Notes under the pieces: model-generated | The model's input: the letters and a program-made list of their open reading frames with translations, nothing else | What the model was told of the DNA's origin: nothing | Database searches by the model: none | Made by a program: the position numbers and the translations under genes | Shown: piece by piece, positions 1 through 7,129 of the stretch | How the letters are laid out: every line of letters begins with the position of its first letter | How positions within the stretch are numbered: position 1 is the first letter of the stretch | Origin: Thermus tenuipuniceus | GTDB lineage: Bacteria; Deinococcota; Deinococci; Deinococcales; Thermaceae | Reading direction: 5' to 3' | DNA length: 64,000 bases | Assembly: GCF_002964845.1 (NCBI RefSeq) | Contig: NZ_PRDA01000007.1 | Coordinates: forward strand, 23,733 to 87,732

Positions 1-466
1 GGGGCCTGGGAAGGGGGATGGCCAGGGGGGGATCGGCCAGGGCGGCCACGAACCCCCCGTAAACCGCCGGAGCCACATTGTCGGGGTGGCCTTCCAAGCT
101 GGCGGCCACCTGGAAAACCCCTTCGCCTCCCAGCTTTCCCCCGGAGTACTGGTTTGCCAACGCTACCCCAGCCACCAAGGCGGCGGAAGAGCTTCCCATT
201 CCCCGGGCCAGGGGGATGGGGTTGAAGGCCCGGATGAGGAGGGGTTCAGGATGCAGGCCTAAAGCCCGCATCCCTGCCCGGTAGCCCTGGTGGATTAGGT
301 TGTCCGTCCCCTCCACCTGGCCTTCTCCCTCGTAGAGGAAGGCATCTTCCCCCGCGGGCTCGGCCTCTACCTCCAGGTAGAGGTCCAAGGCCACCCCCAA
401 AGCGTCAAACCCCGAGCCCAAGTTGGCCAGGGTGGCGGGGACATAGAGGCGGGCTTTACCTTCCAT
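1..466 (-). CDS. thrB: Homoserine kinase, partial (3' end outside window)
   Basis: This enzyme phosphorylates L-homoserine with ATP in threonine biosynthesis. Reading the minus strand from the ATG at 464-466 gives MEGKARLYVPATLANLGSGF, the usual N-terminus of the GHMP kinase family. Further in is ARGMGSSSAALVAG, the GHMP phosphate-binding loop. The frame stays open to base 1, so about 155 residues, roughly half of the protein, lie in the window. Upstream is TATGCT (complement of 485-490) preceded by TGG, an extended -10 that would start transcription about a dozen bases before the ATG. The downstream partner, often threonine synthase, is outside the window. Confidence 0.92.
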   Translation of the reverse strand, partial: MEGKARLYVPATLANLGSGFDALGVALDLYLEVEAEPAGEDAFLYEGEGQVEGTDNLIHQGYRAGMRALGLHPEPLLIRAFNPIPLARGMGSSSAALVAGVALANQYSGGKLGGEGVFQVAASLEGHPDNVAPAVYGGFVAALADPPLAIPLPRP

Positions 467-510
467 ACGGCTTACACCGCCCCCAGCATACCAAGGGCTT
501 TCCTGGGGTA

Positions 511-562
511 TTGACAAGAAGAAGAAGAAGAAGCCCTATCTTAGGGGTGGAGGTGCTATAAT
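511..562 (+). promoter_or_regulatory. Promoter region of the accessory islet with an (AAG)6 tract
   Basis: An extended -10 element, TGCTATAAT, lies at 554-562 and matches the consensus fully; it would start transcription near 569. Upstream is TTGACA at 511-516, then six AAG repeats (516-533), then TATCTT at 537-542. That second pair has a 20-base spacer, three more than ideal. The two arrangements may be alternative promoters. The next open frames downstream are those of the cysteine-rich protein. Confidence 0.55.
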
Positions 563-611
563 AAAGCTGACACCTCTAGTAGCGCTTGTGGTGGTGGCTT
601 ACTGAGGATGG

Positions 612-932
612 GTGTACGCTCAAGAGATCCCGCCTAAAGCTTTAGGAGGAGCTTGTGTGGTCGTGGTTTCCCAGGACAGCATCCACTCGGACCCCAAGGG
701 TGGTTTTACCCCCCTTTGTGGGCCTGAGGCGTGCTTGGACCCGGGAAATGGGGGTGGGGGCAGAGGGGGTTCAGGCTGTAACAGGGTATGCCTTTGGTTA
801 TGCCGCACGTCGTGTTCCTACGTCAGCAAGCAAGTGTGTGAGCCTTTGCCGCCCCGATACGAGATGGTTTGCAGGGTTATTTCGGTGCCCGTGTGTCACG
901 AATACTGCAACTGGCAGTGTCAGTGTAGGTAA
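612..932 (+). CDS. Cysteine-rich small protein, unknown function
   Basis: I do not recognise this family. The 106-residue frame has 13 cysteines, ten of them in residues 56-105. There the spacing is C-x3-C-x3-C-x3-C-x7-C-x10-C-x7-C-x3-C-x3-C-x1-C, close to mirror-symmetric. This would suit an alpha-helical hairpin stapled by disulfides or a metal cluster. A glycine-rich linker (residues 47-55) precedes it, and a double-glycine (ALGGAC, 10-15) sits near the N-terminus. The start is unsure: GTG 612 follows a weak GAGG, while GTG 657 lies seven bases after a good AGGAGG (644-649) and would drop the first 15 residues. Base composition is poorer in GC than its neighbours. A frame at 655-945 overlaps but lacks the ordered cysteines. 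A bacteriocin-like or secreted peptide is possible but only inferred. Confidence 0.5.
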   Translation: MYAQEIPPKALGGACVVVVSQDSIHSDPKGGFTPLCGPEACLDPGNGGGGRGGSGCNRVCLWLCRTSCSYVSKQVCEPLPPRYEMVCRVISVPVCHEYCNWQCQCR

Positions 933-946
933 TCAGTGTAGGTAAG
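921..946 (+). repeat. Tandem 13-bp direct repeat
   Basis: CAGTGTAGGTAAT at 921-933 is followed at once by CAGTGTAGGTAAG at 934-946. The first copy encodes the last residues and stop of the cysteine-rich protein. The second lies in the gap before the membrane protein gene. It looks like a local slippage duplication. Confidence 0.8.
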
Positions 947-956
947 GGGGTGTAGG

Positions 957-1331
957 ATGTTTACAACAAGAGCTTTTGTAAAGAGGGTCGTTTTCTTCCT
1001 AGTGGCCCTCCTGGCTTTAGCGGCCATTATCGCTGGGCAAGTGCCTCTGGGCTTCGTGGGGGCGTTCCTTTTGGGTGTTCTGTTAGGAATGGCCTTGGAC
1101 TACGCCCTTTACGGTGAGGTGGCTTGGGTGGCCTCTCCTCGCGAGATCCTATTTGGTGCTGCTTTGGCTGGGCTCCTCTTTCTCGCGCTACTCCTTTGGA
1201 AACCCGTCTGGATTACGAATATTCTTGATAGCTTTCTTAAAGAACCAGCCTTTCTCGGCTTCGCCCTCACTGTCATTCTCCTAGGGCGTCCAAGGCGCTT
1301 GTGGCCCGGTAAGGGGACACAAAAAGGATAA
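957..1331 (+). CDS. Small hydrophobic membrane protein, unknown function
   Basis: This 124-residue protein is nearly all membrane-embedded. Hydrophobic stretches fall at about residues 11-27, 30-50, 65-83 and 95-110, so four helices are likely. There are no recognisable catalytic motifs. It starts 24 bases after the cysteine-rich frame and has a purine-rich AAGGGGG upstream of the ATG, so the two genes are probably co-transcribed. Its last codons and TAA stop fall inside the left terminal repeat of the decayed insertion sequence (1323-1347). The original C-terminus may therefore have been replaced by the insertion. Immunity or export partner of the upstream peptide is a guess from position only. 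Confidence 0.5.
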   Translation: MFTTRAFVKRVVFFLVALLALAAIIAGQVPLGFVGAFLLGVLLGMALDYALYGEVAWVASPREILFGAALAGLLFLALLLWKPVWITNILDSFLKEPAFLGFALTVILLGRPRRLWPGKGTQKG

Positions 1332-1944
1332 CTCAAAACTTGCACCTCCTGAATACCCTGCATAAACACTGCCTTTCCCCCAAAGGGGGAGGCCGGCGGT
1401 CCAAGGCCCCAAGCTCGGCCATGAGGACCCGCAAGACCACCTCCGGCAAAAGCGACCGCGCCGCCTCCCGTCCAGCTTCCCACCAGGAAACCTCCCCTCC
1501 CCCCGCGGAAGGACTTGCGCATCCAGGGGAGCGGGGAGGCCAAAAGACGCAGGGGGAGGAGGGAAAGGGCCTTCTCTCCCTTCCCCCGCCACACCCGGTA
1601 GGCCCAAGGGATACGCAGGTCCCCCAGGACCAGGTAGAGCACCACCAGAGGAGCCTGGGCTTGGGCCCCCGCTTGGGCCTGGTCTGGTGGAGGGCTTCCT
1701 GGGCCTTGTTGCGAGTCAGGCGAAGGAGGGCGCGGGTGGGCCAGGGGTAGCGGTTGAGGAAGCGGGAGAGGGTGGAGGGGGATTTGGTTTTGCTGTGCTG
1801 GGGCCTGGCCTTGCCGTGGCCGGTGAGAAGGAGGAGGAGAAGCGCTTTCTTCATCCGAAGGGAACCCGGCGGCCCTTTTCAAGTGGTCCCCCAGGTGCAT
1901 GGGTATGCGTGGGGTGAATAGGTGCAAGTTTTGAGGTATCCTTT
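1323..1944 (-). mobile_element. Decayed insertion sequence with 25-bp terminal inverted repeats
   Basis: The ends carry inverted repeats: 1323-1347 and 1920-1944 match over 25 bases with one mismatch, with core CTCAAAACTTGCACCT. The element is only about 620 bp and its coding content is broken, so it is an internally deleted, non-autonomous remnant. No target duplication is evident at the borders. The repeat includes the stop codon of the upstream membrane protein. The IS family was not identified with confidence; the basic N-terminus and the WMRKSF-type segment resemble DDE transposases found in Thermus. Confidence 0.75.
1333..1854 (-). pseudogene. Transposase remnant, frameshifted and internally deleted
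   Basis: A plausible transposase N-terminus starts at 1854 (MKKALLLLLLTGHGKARPQ, then an arginine/lysine-rich segment up to about residue 67). The likely continuation, VVLYLVLGDLRIPWAYRVW, is in a different minus-strand frame. A third piece, VLRVLMAELGALD, is in the first frame again near the 3' end. Such frame hopping with loss of the middle indicates at least one frameshift and a deletion. The intact DDE catalytic core is absent. The reading rests on protein-like texture, not on a search. Confidence 0.5.
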
Positions 1945-2019
1945 CCCTTGTATGGCTACAGTATTCGTTTGCACAGCTTTTGGTTGGGTAAACGAATGCT
2001 TTCCAAGGCAGGAGGAGAG

Positions 2020-2283
2020 ATGTCGGACATATTGCGTGCGTTAAACAGGCATCTAAGGGAGGTTGCGCTAGCGGGTTGGTATATCTTGTTTCCTATCGCC
2101 TTCTTTAGGCTTGCTCACAGCGTTTTTACGCATTGGAGAGGTGGAACGTTTTCTGCAAACGACGCCTTTGTGGCCTTCGCTTTGGCCTTAATGGTTTGGC
2201 TAACCTATCGCTCTGTGGGCTTGTCCTATACGTGTGCCCTTGTGGCTGTGGCTTATATCGCATATTCTATGGCCAGTAGCTGA
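2020..2283 (+). CDS. Small membrane protein, paralogue A
   Basis: The 87-residue protein starts at ATG 2020, chosen because GGAGGAG lies just upstream; an in-frame upstream start at 1948 lacks such a site and abuts the IS end. It has about three hydrophobic segments. Its C-terminal half (from DAFVAFALALMVWLTYRSVG) aligns with the next gene, sharing D-x-FV, WL-x-YR, GL-x-Y and an AY-x(3)-S ending. I know no function for it. The low GC content and position beside an IS suggest acquired DNA. Confidence 0.5.
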   Translation: MSDILRALNRHLREVALAGWYILFPIAFFRLAHSVFTHWRGGTFSANDAFVAFALALMVWLTYRSVGLSYTCALVAVAYIAYSMASS

Positions 2284-2378
2284 CGGGCGCAGCTTGTGTA
2301 GGCAGGGGAAAAATACCAAACACATCGCGCTCGTTAGTAGACAAGCTTCGTAATCTAGACAATGTCATCCTAGACGTT

Positions 2379-2588
2379 GTGTTCCACAGCTTTTTGGCGG
2401 CTTTGCATTTTAAGCTCTGGTTAGATGTCTTTTACAACTTTTGCAACGGCTGGTCTAGGTCCGGAGATATTTTTGTGGTAGTCGCTCTATTTTTTGGCCT
2501 TTGGTTGGCCTACAGGCGTCTTGGGCTAGCTTATGGCAGTGCTCTTCTTGGAGCCATGATGGCAGCCTATTTTCAGTCCTCTAGATGA
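2379..2588 (+). CDS. Small membrane protein, paralogue B
   Basis: This 69-residue frame begins at GTG 2379 and is a diverged copy of the preceding gene: DIFVVVALFFGLWLAYRRLG matches the corresponding stretch there. No convincing ribosome site precedes GTG 2379. The frame is open well upstream without a standard start codon, so the N-terminus may be decayed or the start mis-placed. The stop overlaps the end of nnr, which runs the other way. Two tandem copies of one small membrane protein suggest a local duplication. Confidence 0.4.
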   Translation: MFHSFLAALHFKLWLDVFYNFCNGWSRSGDIFVVVALFFGLWLAYRRLGLAYGSALLGAMMAAYFQSSR

Positions 2589-4026
2589 AGGTCAAGGCTC
2601 CTTCTTGGCCAGAGGTCAGGACTTTGCGTGCCTTGGGCAGGGCCTCGGCCACCTCCCGGGCTAGGAGGCCGACGCCTTTTTCCTCCGCCAGGAGGTCCCC
2701 CGCCAGGCCGTGGAGGTAAACCCCAAGCCGGGCGGCGTCAAAGGGGGAAAGGCCCGCCGCCAAAAGGGTAGCGATGGCCCCGGAAAGCACATCCCCCGTC
2801 CCCCCCGTGGCTAGGGCGGGGTTGCCCGTGGGGTTTACGGAGAGGCGGCCACCTTCCGCCACCACCGTGGGGTTTCCCTTGAGGACCACCACCTGCCCCG
2901 TGGCCTCCGCCAGGGCCTGGGCTGAGGCCAGGGGGTTCTGGGCGACCTCTTCGGGGCTCTTGCCCAAAAGCCTTCCTGCTTCCCCTGCGTGGGGGGTGAG
3001 GACAGCCCTCACCCCGGCCCGGCGGTAGGCCTCGAGGACCTCGGGGTGCAAGGCGTCCGCATCCAGCACCGTGGGGAGCCGGGCTTCCAAGGCCTTCAGG
3101 GCCCAGTCCTGCCCCCAGGCCCCCCCGCCCATCCCCACTGCTAGGGCCTCCACCCGCATGGGGGGAAGGGCGGGGGCCTCCACGGGATGGAAGACGGCCT
3201 CCAGGGGCTCCAAGGGGGTGCCTTCCGGCACCACCAGGTGCACCAGCCCCGCCCCCATGCGGTAGGCTCCCAGGGCGGAAAGCACCGGGGCCCCGGCGTA
3301 GCGAAGCCCCTCCCCCCTAAACCCTCCCAAAACCCCTACCCGGCCCACGCTTCCCTTGTGGGCCGTGAGGGGCCGCTTGGGCAGGAGGGGCAGAAGCCCT
3401 TCCGGCGTGGCGATCTCGGGAAGATCCTCCCGTTCCAAGAGGACTTTGGGCAGGCCGATGTCCGCCAGGAAGAGTCTTCCGCAGGCTTCCCGGTGGAGGA
3501 GATGAGGTGTTTTGAAGGCGGCGAAGGCCACGGTGGCCATGGCCCGCACGTGGGGGGAGAAGGGCAGGCCCGAGGGCAGGTCCAGGGCCAGGATGGGAAG
3601 CCCGGAGGCGTTCATCCGTTCCACCAAACCCGCATGGAAACCCTCTAAGGGGCCTTTCAACCCGGTGCCGAAGAGGGCATCCACCAGCACTTCCTCCCGG
3701 TTCCAGATGGCTTCCTCGAGGGGGCGGATCTCCAGGCCGTGGGCCTCGAGGGCCTCCCGGGCTAGAAGGGCGTCCCCCTCCTGGCCTTCGGCAGCATAGA
3801 CCCGCACCGCCACCCCTTCCAGGAGGAGGTGCCGGGCCAGGACCAGGCCGTCCCCGCCGTTGTTCCCCTTGCCCGCCAGAACTACGGCGGGACGGTGGCT
3901 GAAAAGCTCCCAGTAGACCCGTGCCGCCTTCATCCCCGCCCACTCCATGAGGAGGAGGCTGGGGTAGCCCATCTCCGCCGCCTTCTGGTCGGCTTCCCGC
4001 ATGGCCTCAGGGGTGAAGAGCCTCAT
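2581..4026 (-). CDS. nnr: Bifunctional NAD(P)H-hydrate epimerase/dehydratase
   Basis: It repairs hydrated NAD(P)H: the N-terminal YjeF domain epimerises the R and S forms, and the C-terminal ribokinase-like domain dehydrates S-NAD(P)HX using ADP. The start used is ATG 4024-4026, giving MRLFTPEAMREADQKAAEMG, the family's usual beginning; about 481 residues. GKGNNGGDG (52-60) marks the epimerase. NPALATGGTGDVLSGAIATL near the C-terminus carries the dehydratase Asp. The gene is divergent from the sirtuin gene with 35 bp between starts, and its stop overlaps the islet by eight bases. Confidence 0.95.
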   Translation of the reverse strand: MRLFTPEAMREADQKAAEMGYPSLLLMEWAGMKAARVYWELFSHRPAVVLAGKGNNGGDGLVLARHLLLEGVAVRVYAAEGQEGDALLAREALEAHGLEIRPLEEAIWNREEVLVDALFGTGLKGPLEGFHAGLVERMNASGLPILALDLPSGLPFSPHVRAMATVAFAAFKTPHLLHREACGRLFLADIGLPKVLLEREDLPEIATPEGLLPLLPKRPLTAHKGSVGRVGVLGGFRGEGLRYAGAPVLSALGAYRMGAGLVHLVVPEGTPLEPLEAVFHPVEAPALPPMRVEALAVGMGGGAWGQDWALKALEARLPTVLDADALHPEVLEAYRRAGVRAVLTPHAGEAGRLLGKSPEEVAQNPLASAQALAEATGQVVVLKGNPTVVAEGGRLSVNPTGNPALATGGTGDVLSGAIATLLAAGLSPFDAARLGVYLHGLAGDLLAEEKGVGLLAREVAEALPKARKVLTSGQEGALTFI

Positions 4027-4061
4027 GGCTTCCAGGATATCCCTGGGATTACCATGGCCGT

Positions 4062-4823
4062 ATGGAGGGTCTAGAGGAGGCAAGAGAGAGGCTCAAAGCC
4101 GCCCAGAGGGTAGCGGTCCTGACCGGGGCCGGCATCTCCAAGCCCTCGGGCATCCCCACCTTCCGGGATGCGGAGGGGCTTTGGCGGGACTTCAACCCCC
4201 TGGACTACGCCACCCCTGAGGCCTACGCCAGGGACCCGCAAGGGGTCTGGGCCTGGTACGCCTGGCGCATTGCCAAGGTGCTGGAGGCCCGGCCCAACCC
4301 GGCCCATCTGGCCCTGGTGCGCCTGGAAGAGGAGGTCCTCTCCCGGGGTGGGGCTTTCCTCCTGGTCACCCAGAACGTGGACGGCCTCCACGCCCGGGCG
4401 GGGAGCCGGAACCTGGTGGAGCTCCACGGAAACATCCTGCGGGCCCGCTGTGAGGCGTGCGGGCATCGGTTCTTGCTTCCCGATCCTTTCACCCCTCCGC
4501 CCTTCTGTCCCCTTTGTGGGCATAGGGCCCGGCCTGACGTGGTCTGGTTCGGCGAACTCTTGCCCGAGGGCGCGTGGGAAAAGTCGGAAAAGGCCTTCGC
4601 TGAGGCGGATGTGGCCTTGGTGGTGGGCACCAGCGCCGAGGTGGAACCCGCGGCCTCCCTGGGGCGCATTGCCTTCGCAGGGGGGGGCTATCTGATCGAG
4701 ATCAACCCCGAACCCACCCCTCTTACCCCTTTGGCCCACCTCTCCTTGCGCATGGGGGCGGTGGAGGGCCTAGCCCTCTTCCCGCCGCCCGCGGAAGACC
4801 AGGCGGAAGGGCACTTCCCTTAG
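4062..4823 (+). CDS. cobB: NAD-dependent protein deacylase, sirtuin family
   Basis: It removes acyl groups from lysines using NAD. The 253 residues contain GAGIS (22-26), TQNVDGLH, the catalytic His in LVELHGNI, and four zinc cysteines as CEACG and CPLCG, so the fold is complete. GTSAEVEPA corresponds to the usual NAD-binding GTS-x(3)-P. TACCAT at 4050-4055 ends six bases before the ATG, so the message may be leaderless. The 3' end overlaps der by 54 bases on the opposite strand. Pairing with an NAD(P)H-repair enzyme across a divergent promoter gives a small NAD-centred locus. Confidence 0.94.
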   Translation: MEGLEEARERLKAAQRVAVLTGAGISKPSGIPTFRDAEGLWRDFNPLDYATPEAYARDPQGVWAWYAWRIAKVLEARPNPAHLALVRLEEEVLSRGGAFLLVTQNVDGLHARAGSRNLVELHGNILRARCEACGHRFLLPDPFTPPPFCPLCGHRARPDVVWFGELLPEGAWEKSEKAFAEADVALVVGTSAEVEPAASLGRIAFAGGGYLIEINPEPTPLTPLAHLSLRMGAVEGLALFPPPAEDQAEGHFP

Positions 4824-6068
4824 GCCCAGGTCCTCGCCGATGCGGTTTTTGAGGTAGTTTTCGAAGGCCCGGGTCACGAACTCGGGGTGGTTCACAAAGA
4901 AGACGAAGGTGGGCGGAGCCACCTCGGGCTGGGTGGCGTAGAGGATCTTCAAGGGTTTGCCTTTGAAGTTGGGAAGCTGCACCCTTGCCGTCCACACGGC
5001 AAGCCAGCGGTTGAGTTCAGCGGTGGGGATGCGGGTGTGGTTGAGCTCGTAAAGCCGCACCGCCTCGCTGAAGAGCTTGTCCAGGTTTTGCCTGGTGATG
5101 GCCGAGGTGTACACCTTGGGCAGGTGCTCCAGGTGCGCAAGCTTTTCCTTGAGCTCCCGGCGCACCTTGGGAGCCTCCTCCTTCCTTACCAGGTCCCACT
5201 TGGTGATGACCAGGAGCACGGGCTTACCCATTTCCAGGGCATGGTTGGCCAGTTTAAGCTCCCGGTCCCCCACCTGGAAGGGGTCCACCACCAGGAGGAC
5301 CACGTCCGCTTCCTCGATGGCCTTCAGACTCCGCCTTATGGCCAGTTCCTCCACCAGGGTTTCCGGGCGCTTGCGGATGCCCGCGGTGTCCACCAGGACG
5401 AAGTCCTGGCCGCGGAAGGAAAAGGCCACGTCGATGGCGTCCCGGGTGGTGCCGGGCTCCTCGGAGACGATGACCCGTTCCTCCCCCAGGATGGCGTTCA
5501 GGAGGCTGCTCTTTCCGGCGTTGGGTCGGCCCACGATGGCGAGCCGGATGGCCGCCACCTCGGGCTCGGATTCAATGTGCCGCACGGGGAGCTTCTGCCA
5601 AATGGCCTCCAAGAGGTCCTCGAGGCCCCGGGCGTGCTCGCTGGAGGTGGGGATGGGGTCGCCAAAGCCCAGGGCGTAAAGGGGGCCCAGGTAGGGCTCG
5701 TGCTTGGGGTCGTCCACCTTGGTGGCCACCAGGATCACGGGCTTCCCCTTCTTCCGCAGGTGCTCCGCCACCTCATAGTCCGCCTGGGTGAGCTCGGCGC
5801 GGCCGTCCACGGCAAAGAGGATCACTTCGGCATCCTCCAACGCCTGGTCCACCTTCTCCTGTATCTTCTTTTCCCAGCGGTCCCCCGACCAAAGCCCCCC
5901 GGTGTCCACCAGGAGGAAGCGACCCTTCTCGCTTTCCACCACCCCCTCCTTGAGGTCGCGGGTAACCCCGGGCACATCGGCCACCACCGCGCTCCTTTTC
6001 CCCAGGAGGCGGTTGAAGAGGCTGGACTTGCCCACGTTGGGCCGGCCTACGATGACTACCTTATGCAT
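4770..6068 (-). CDS. der: Ribosome-assembly GTPase Der (EngA)
   Basis: It is an essential tandem GTPase for 50S assembly. The start is ATG 6066-6068, giving MHKVVIVGRPNVGKSSLFNR; 432 residues, normal for the family. There are two G domains: GRPNVGKS at residues 8-15 and GRPNAGKS in the second half. Each has DTGG or DTAG switch II, and there are TKVDD and TKWD motifs. A C-terminal KH-like domain follows (ILYATQ, FVNHPE). The 43-base leader can fold into two competing hairpins, one of which covers the ribosome site (see separate entry). Confidence 0.96.
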   Translation of the reverse strand: MHKVVIVGRPNVGKSSLFNRLLGKRSAVVADVPGVTRDLKEGVVESEKGRFLLVDTGGLWSGDRWEKKIQEKVDQALEDAEVILFAVDGRAELTQADYEVAEHLRKKGKPVILVATKVDDPKHEPYLGPLYALGFGDPIPTSSEHARGLEDLLEAIWQKLPVRHIESEPEVAAIRLAIVGRPNAGKSSLLNAILGEERVIVSEEPGTTRDAIDVAFSFRGQDFVLVDTAGIRKRPETLVEELAIRRSLKAIEEADVVLLVVDPFQVGDRELKLANHALEMGKPVLLVITKWDLVRKEEAPKVRRELKEKLAHLEHLPKVYTSAITRQNLDKLFSEAVRLYELNHTRIPTAELNRWLAVWTARVQLPNFKGKPLKILYATQPEVAPPTFVFFVNHPEFVTRAFENYLKNRIGEDLGLREVPFRLVFRGRREEG

Positions 6069-6107
6069 CCTCACCCCAGCAAACTGGGGTGGGGAAGCCC
6101 CCACCCC
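6069..6107 (-). promoter_or_regulatory. der leader with two mutually exclusive hairpins
   Basis: On the transcript, bases 6107-6099 (GGGGTGGGG) can pair perfectly with 6094-6086 (CCCCACCCC). Alternatively 6091-6084 (CACCCCAG) can pair perfectly with 6079-6072 (CTGGGGTG). The two stems share 6086-6091, so only one can form. The second stem buries the GGGGTGAGG that serves as ribosome site just before the ATG at 6068. This layout would suit translational control. It is read directly from sequence; no function is known to me. Confidence 0.55.
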
Positions 6108-6117
6108 GCCTTTAATC

Positions 6118-6139
6118 AGTGTAGCACAGGGGGTATACT
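6118..6139. promoter_or_regulatory. Divergent der / acyltransferase promoters
   Basis: For der, the complement of 6118-6126 reads TGCTACACT, an extended -10 that places the start of transcription near 6111. For the acyltransferase on the plus strand, TATACT at 6134-6139 lies nine bases before the ATG at 6148, leaving a leader of only a few bases. No good -35 was seen for either. Confidence 0.5.
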
Positions 6140-6147
6140 TTCGGGGT

Positions 6148-6720
6148 ATGCAGAAGCTTGCAGGCTTCCTCTTACGGTCTTTGGGGTGGCGGTACCACAT
6201 GCCGCCGCCTCCCAGCCGGAAGTACGTCCTGATCGGTGCCCCCCACACCTCCAACTGGGACTTTCTGGTGGGCATCCTCGCCCTATGGGCCCTGAGGATT
6301 CGCGCCCGTTGGCTGGGGAAGAAGGAGCTTTTCCGCCCTCCCTTGGGCTGGTTTTTGCGGCTTCTTGGGGGCATTCCCGTGGACCGCTCCCGCCGGAACA
6401 ACCTGGTGGACAGCATGGCGGAGGTTTTCCAGCGGGAGGAGGAGATGGCCATCCTCATCACCCCGGAGGGCACCCGGGGGAAGGCGCCTTACTGGCGGAG
6501 CGGCTTTTACTACATGGCCCTGAAGGCCGGGGTGCCCATTGCCCTCGGTTACGTGGACTTCCGGAAAAAAGAGGTGGGGATCGGGGGATACCTCTGGCCT
6601 ACCGGAGACATCAAGCGGGATTTTGAGGTCATCCGGGCCTTTTACCAGGACAAGGTGGGTTTGAGGCCCGGGAAACAAGGGCCTATCCGCATCCGCGAGG
6701 AAGTGGAGGAGGTGGCCTAG
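6148..6720 (+). CDS. Acyltransferase-like protein (PlsC/LPLAT superfamily)
   Basis: The 190-residue protein has the glycerolipid acyltransferase signatures H-x4-D in GAPHTSNWDF (about residues 30-39) and ITPEGTRGK in place of the usual FPEGTRS. It probably transfers an acyl chain to a lipid or glycolipid at the cytoplasmic face of the membrane; the substrate cannot be read. The start ATG 6148 was chosen over long upstream frames because MQKLAGFLLRSLGW begins directly after a -10. It is clearly distinct from the plsC at 54408, being shorter and lacking the N-terminal hydrophobic stretch. Confidence 0.85.
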   Translation: MQKLAGFLLRSLGWRYHMPPPPSRKYVLIGAPHTSNWDFLVGILALWALRIRARWLGKKELFRPPLGWFLRLLGGIPVDRSRRNNLVDSMAEVFQREEEMAILITPEGTRGKAPYWRSGFYYMALKAGVPIALGYVDFRKKEVGIGGYLWPTGDIKRDFEVIRAFYQDKVGLRPGKQGPIRIREEVEEVA

Positions 6721-6763
6721 GCAGAAGCTAGCCTCTGGCCCACCTTCTTGATAAACTTGCTTT

Positions 6764-7129
6764 ATGGAACAACCCACCCCTTTGACGGATGCGGACCGGA
6801 CCTGGGCGGCGGTGGCCCACCTGGCTCCCCTGGTGGGGTACTTCATCCTTATAGGTCAGATCCTTCTGCCCTTGGCCATCCTGCTTTGGGGTCCGAAAAG
6901 CGCTTTTGTCCAGGCTCACGCCAAGGAGTCCCTAAACGGCCAGATCAGCTACACCCTCTACGGCTTGGCCCTCCTTCTTCTGGCGGTGACTGTGGTAGGG
7001 TTGGTGGTGGCGGTTCCCCTGGCCTTTGCCCTGGTGATCCTGGTCCTTTGGAACATGGTCCAGGGAGCCTTGGCAGCCGGCAGGGGAGGAACCTACAACT
7101 ACGCCCTTATCCTGCGCTTGGTTCCCTGA
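6764..7129 (+). CDS. DUF4870 / Tic20-like small membrane protein
   Basis: The 121-residue protein begins with a soluble tail (LTDADRTWAAVAHLAPLVGY), the hallmark of DUF4870. Hydrophobic segments follow at about 22-42 and 64-100, with the conserved FVQAHAKESLNGQ between them. Function of the family is unknown. TAAACT at 6752-6757 ends six bases before the ATG, so the message is probably leaderless. The 3' end overlaps the end of acpS on the other strand by 23 bases. Confidence 0.85.
   Translation: MEQPTPLTDADRTWAAVAHLAPLVGYFILIGQILLPLAILLWGPKSAFVQAHAKESLNGQISYTLYGLALLLLAVTVVGLVVAVPLAFALVILVLWNMVQGALAAGRGGTYNYALILRLVP

Noticed and set aside
511..562. Pairing TTGACA (511-516) with TATAAT (557-562) as one promoter
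   Set aside because: The spacer would be 40 bases; the TATAAT works as an extended -10 by itself.
655..945. 96-residue frame overlapping the cysteine-rich protein, with AGGAGG just upstream
   Set aside because: Its sequence is arginine-rich and lacks order; the overlapping frame has the regular cysteine ladder. Both cannot easily be real, and the ribosome site also suits GTG 657 in the other frame.
1109..1927. 272-residue minus-strand frame across the IS remnant
   Set aside because: It joins antisense of the membrane protein to parts of the broken transposase; a chance long frame in GC-rich DNA.
4887..6626. 579-residue plus-strand frame opposite der
   Set aside because: Antisense shadow of der; composition is rich in Gly, His, Val and Leu as expected for the complement of GC-rich coding DNA.
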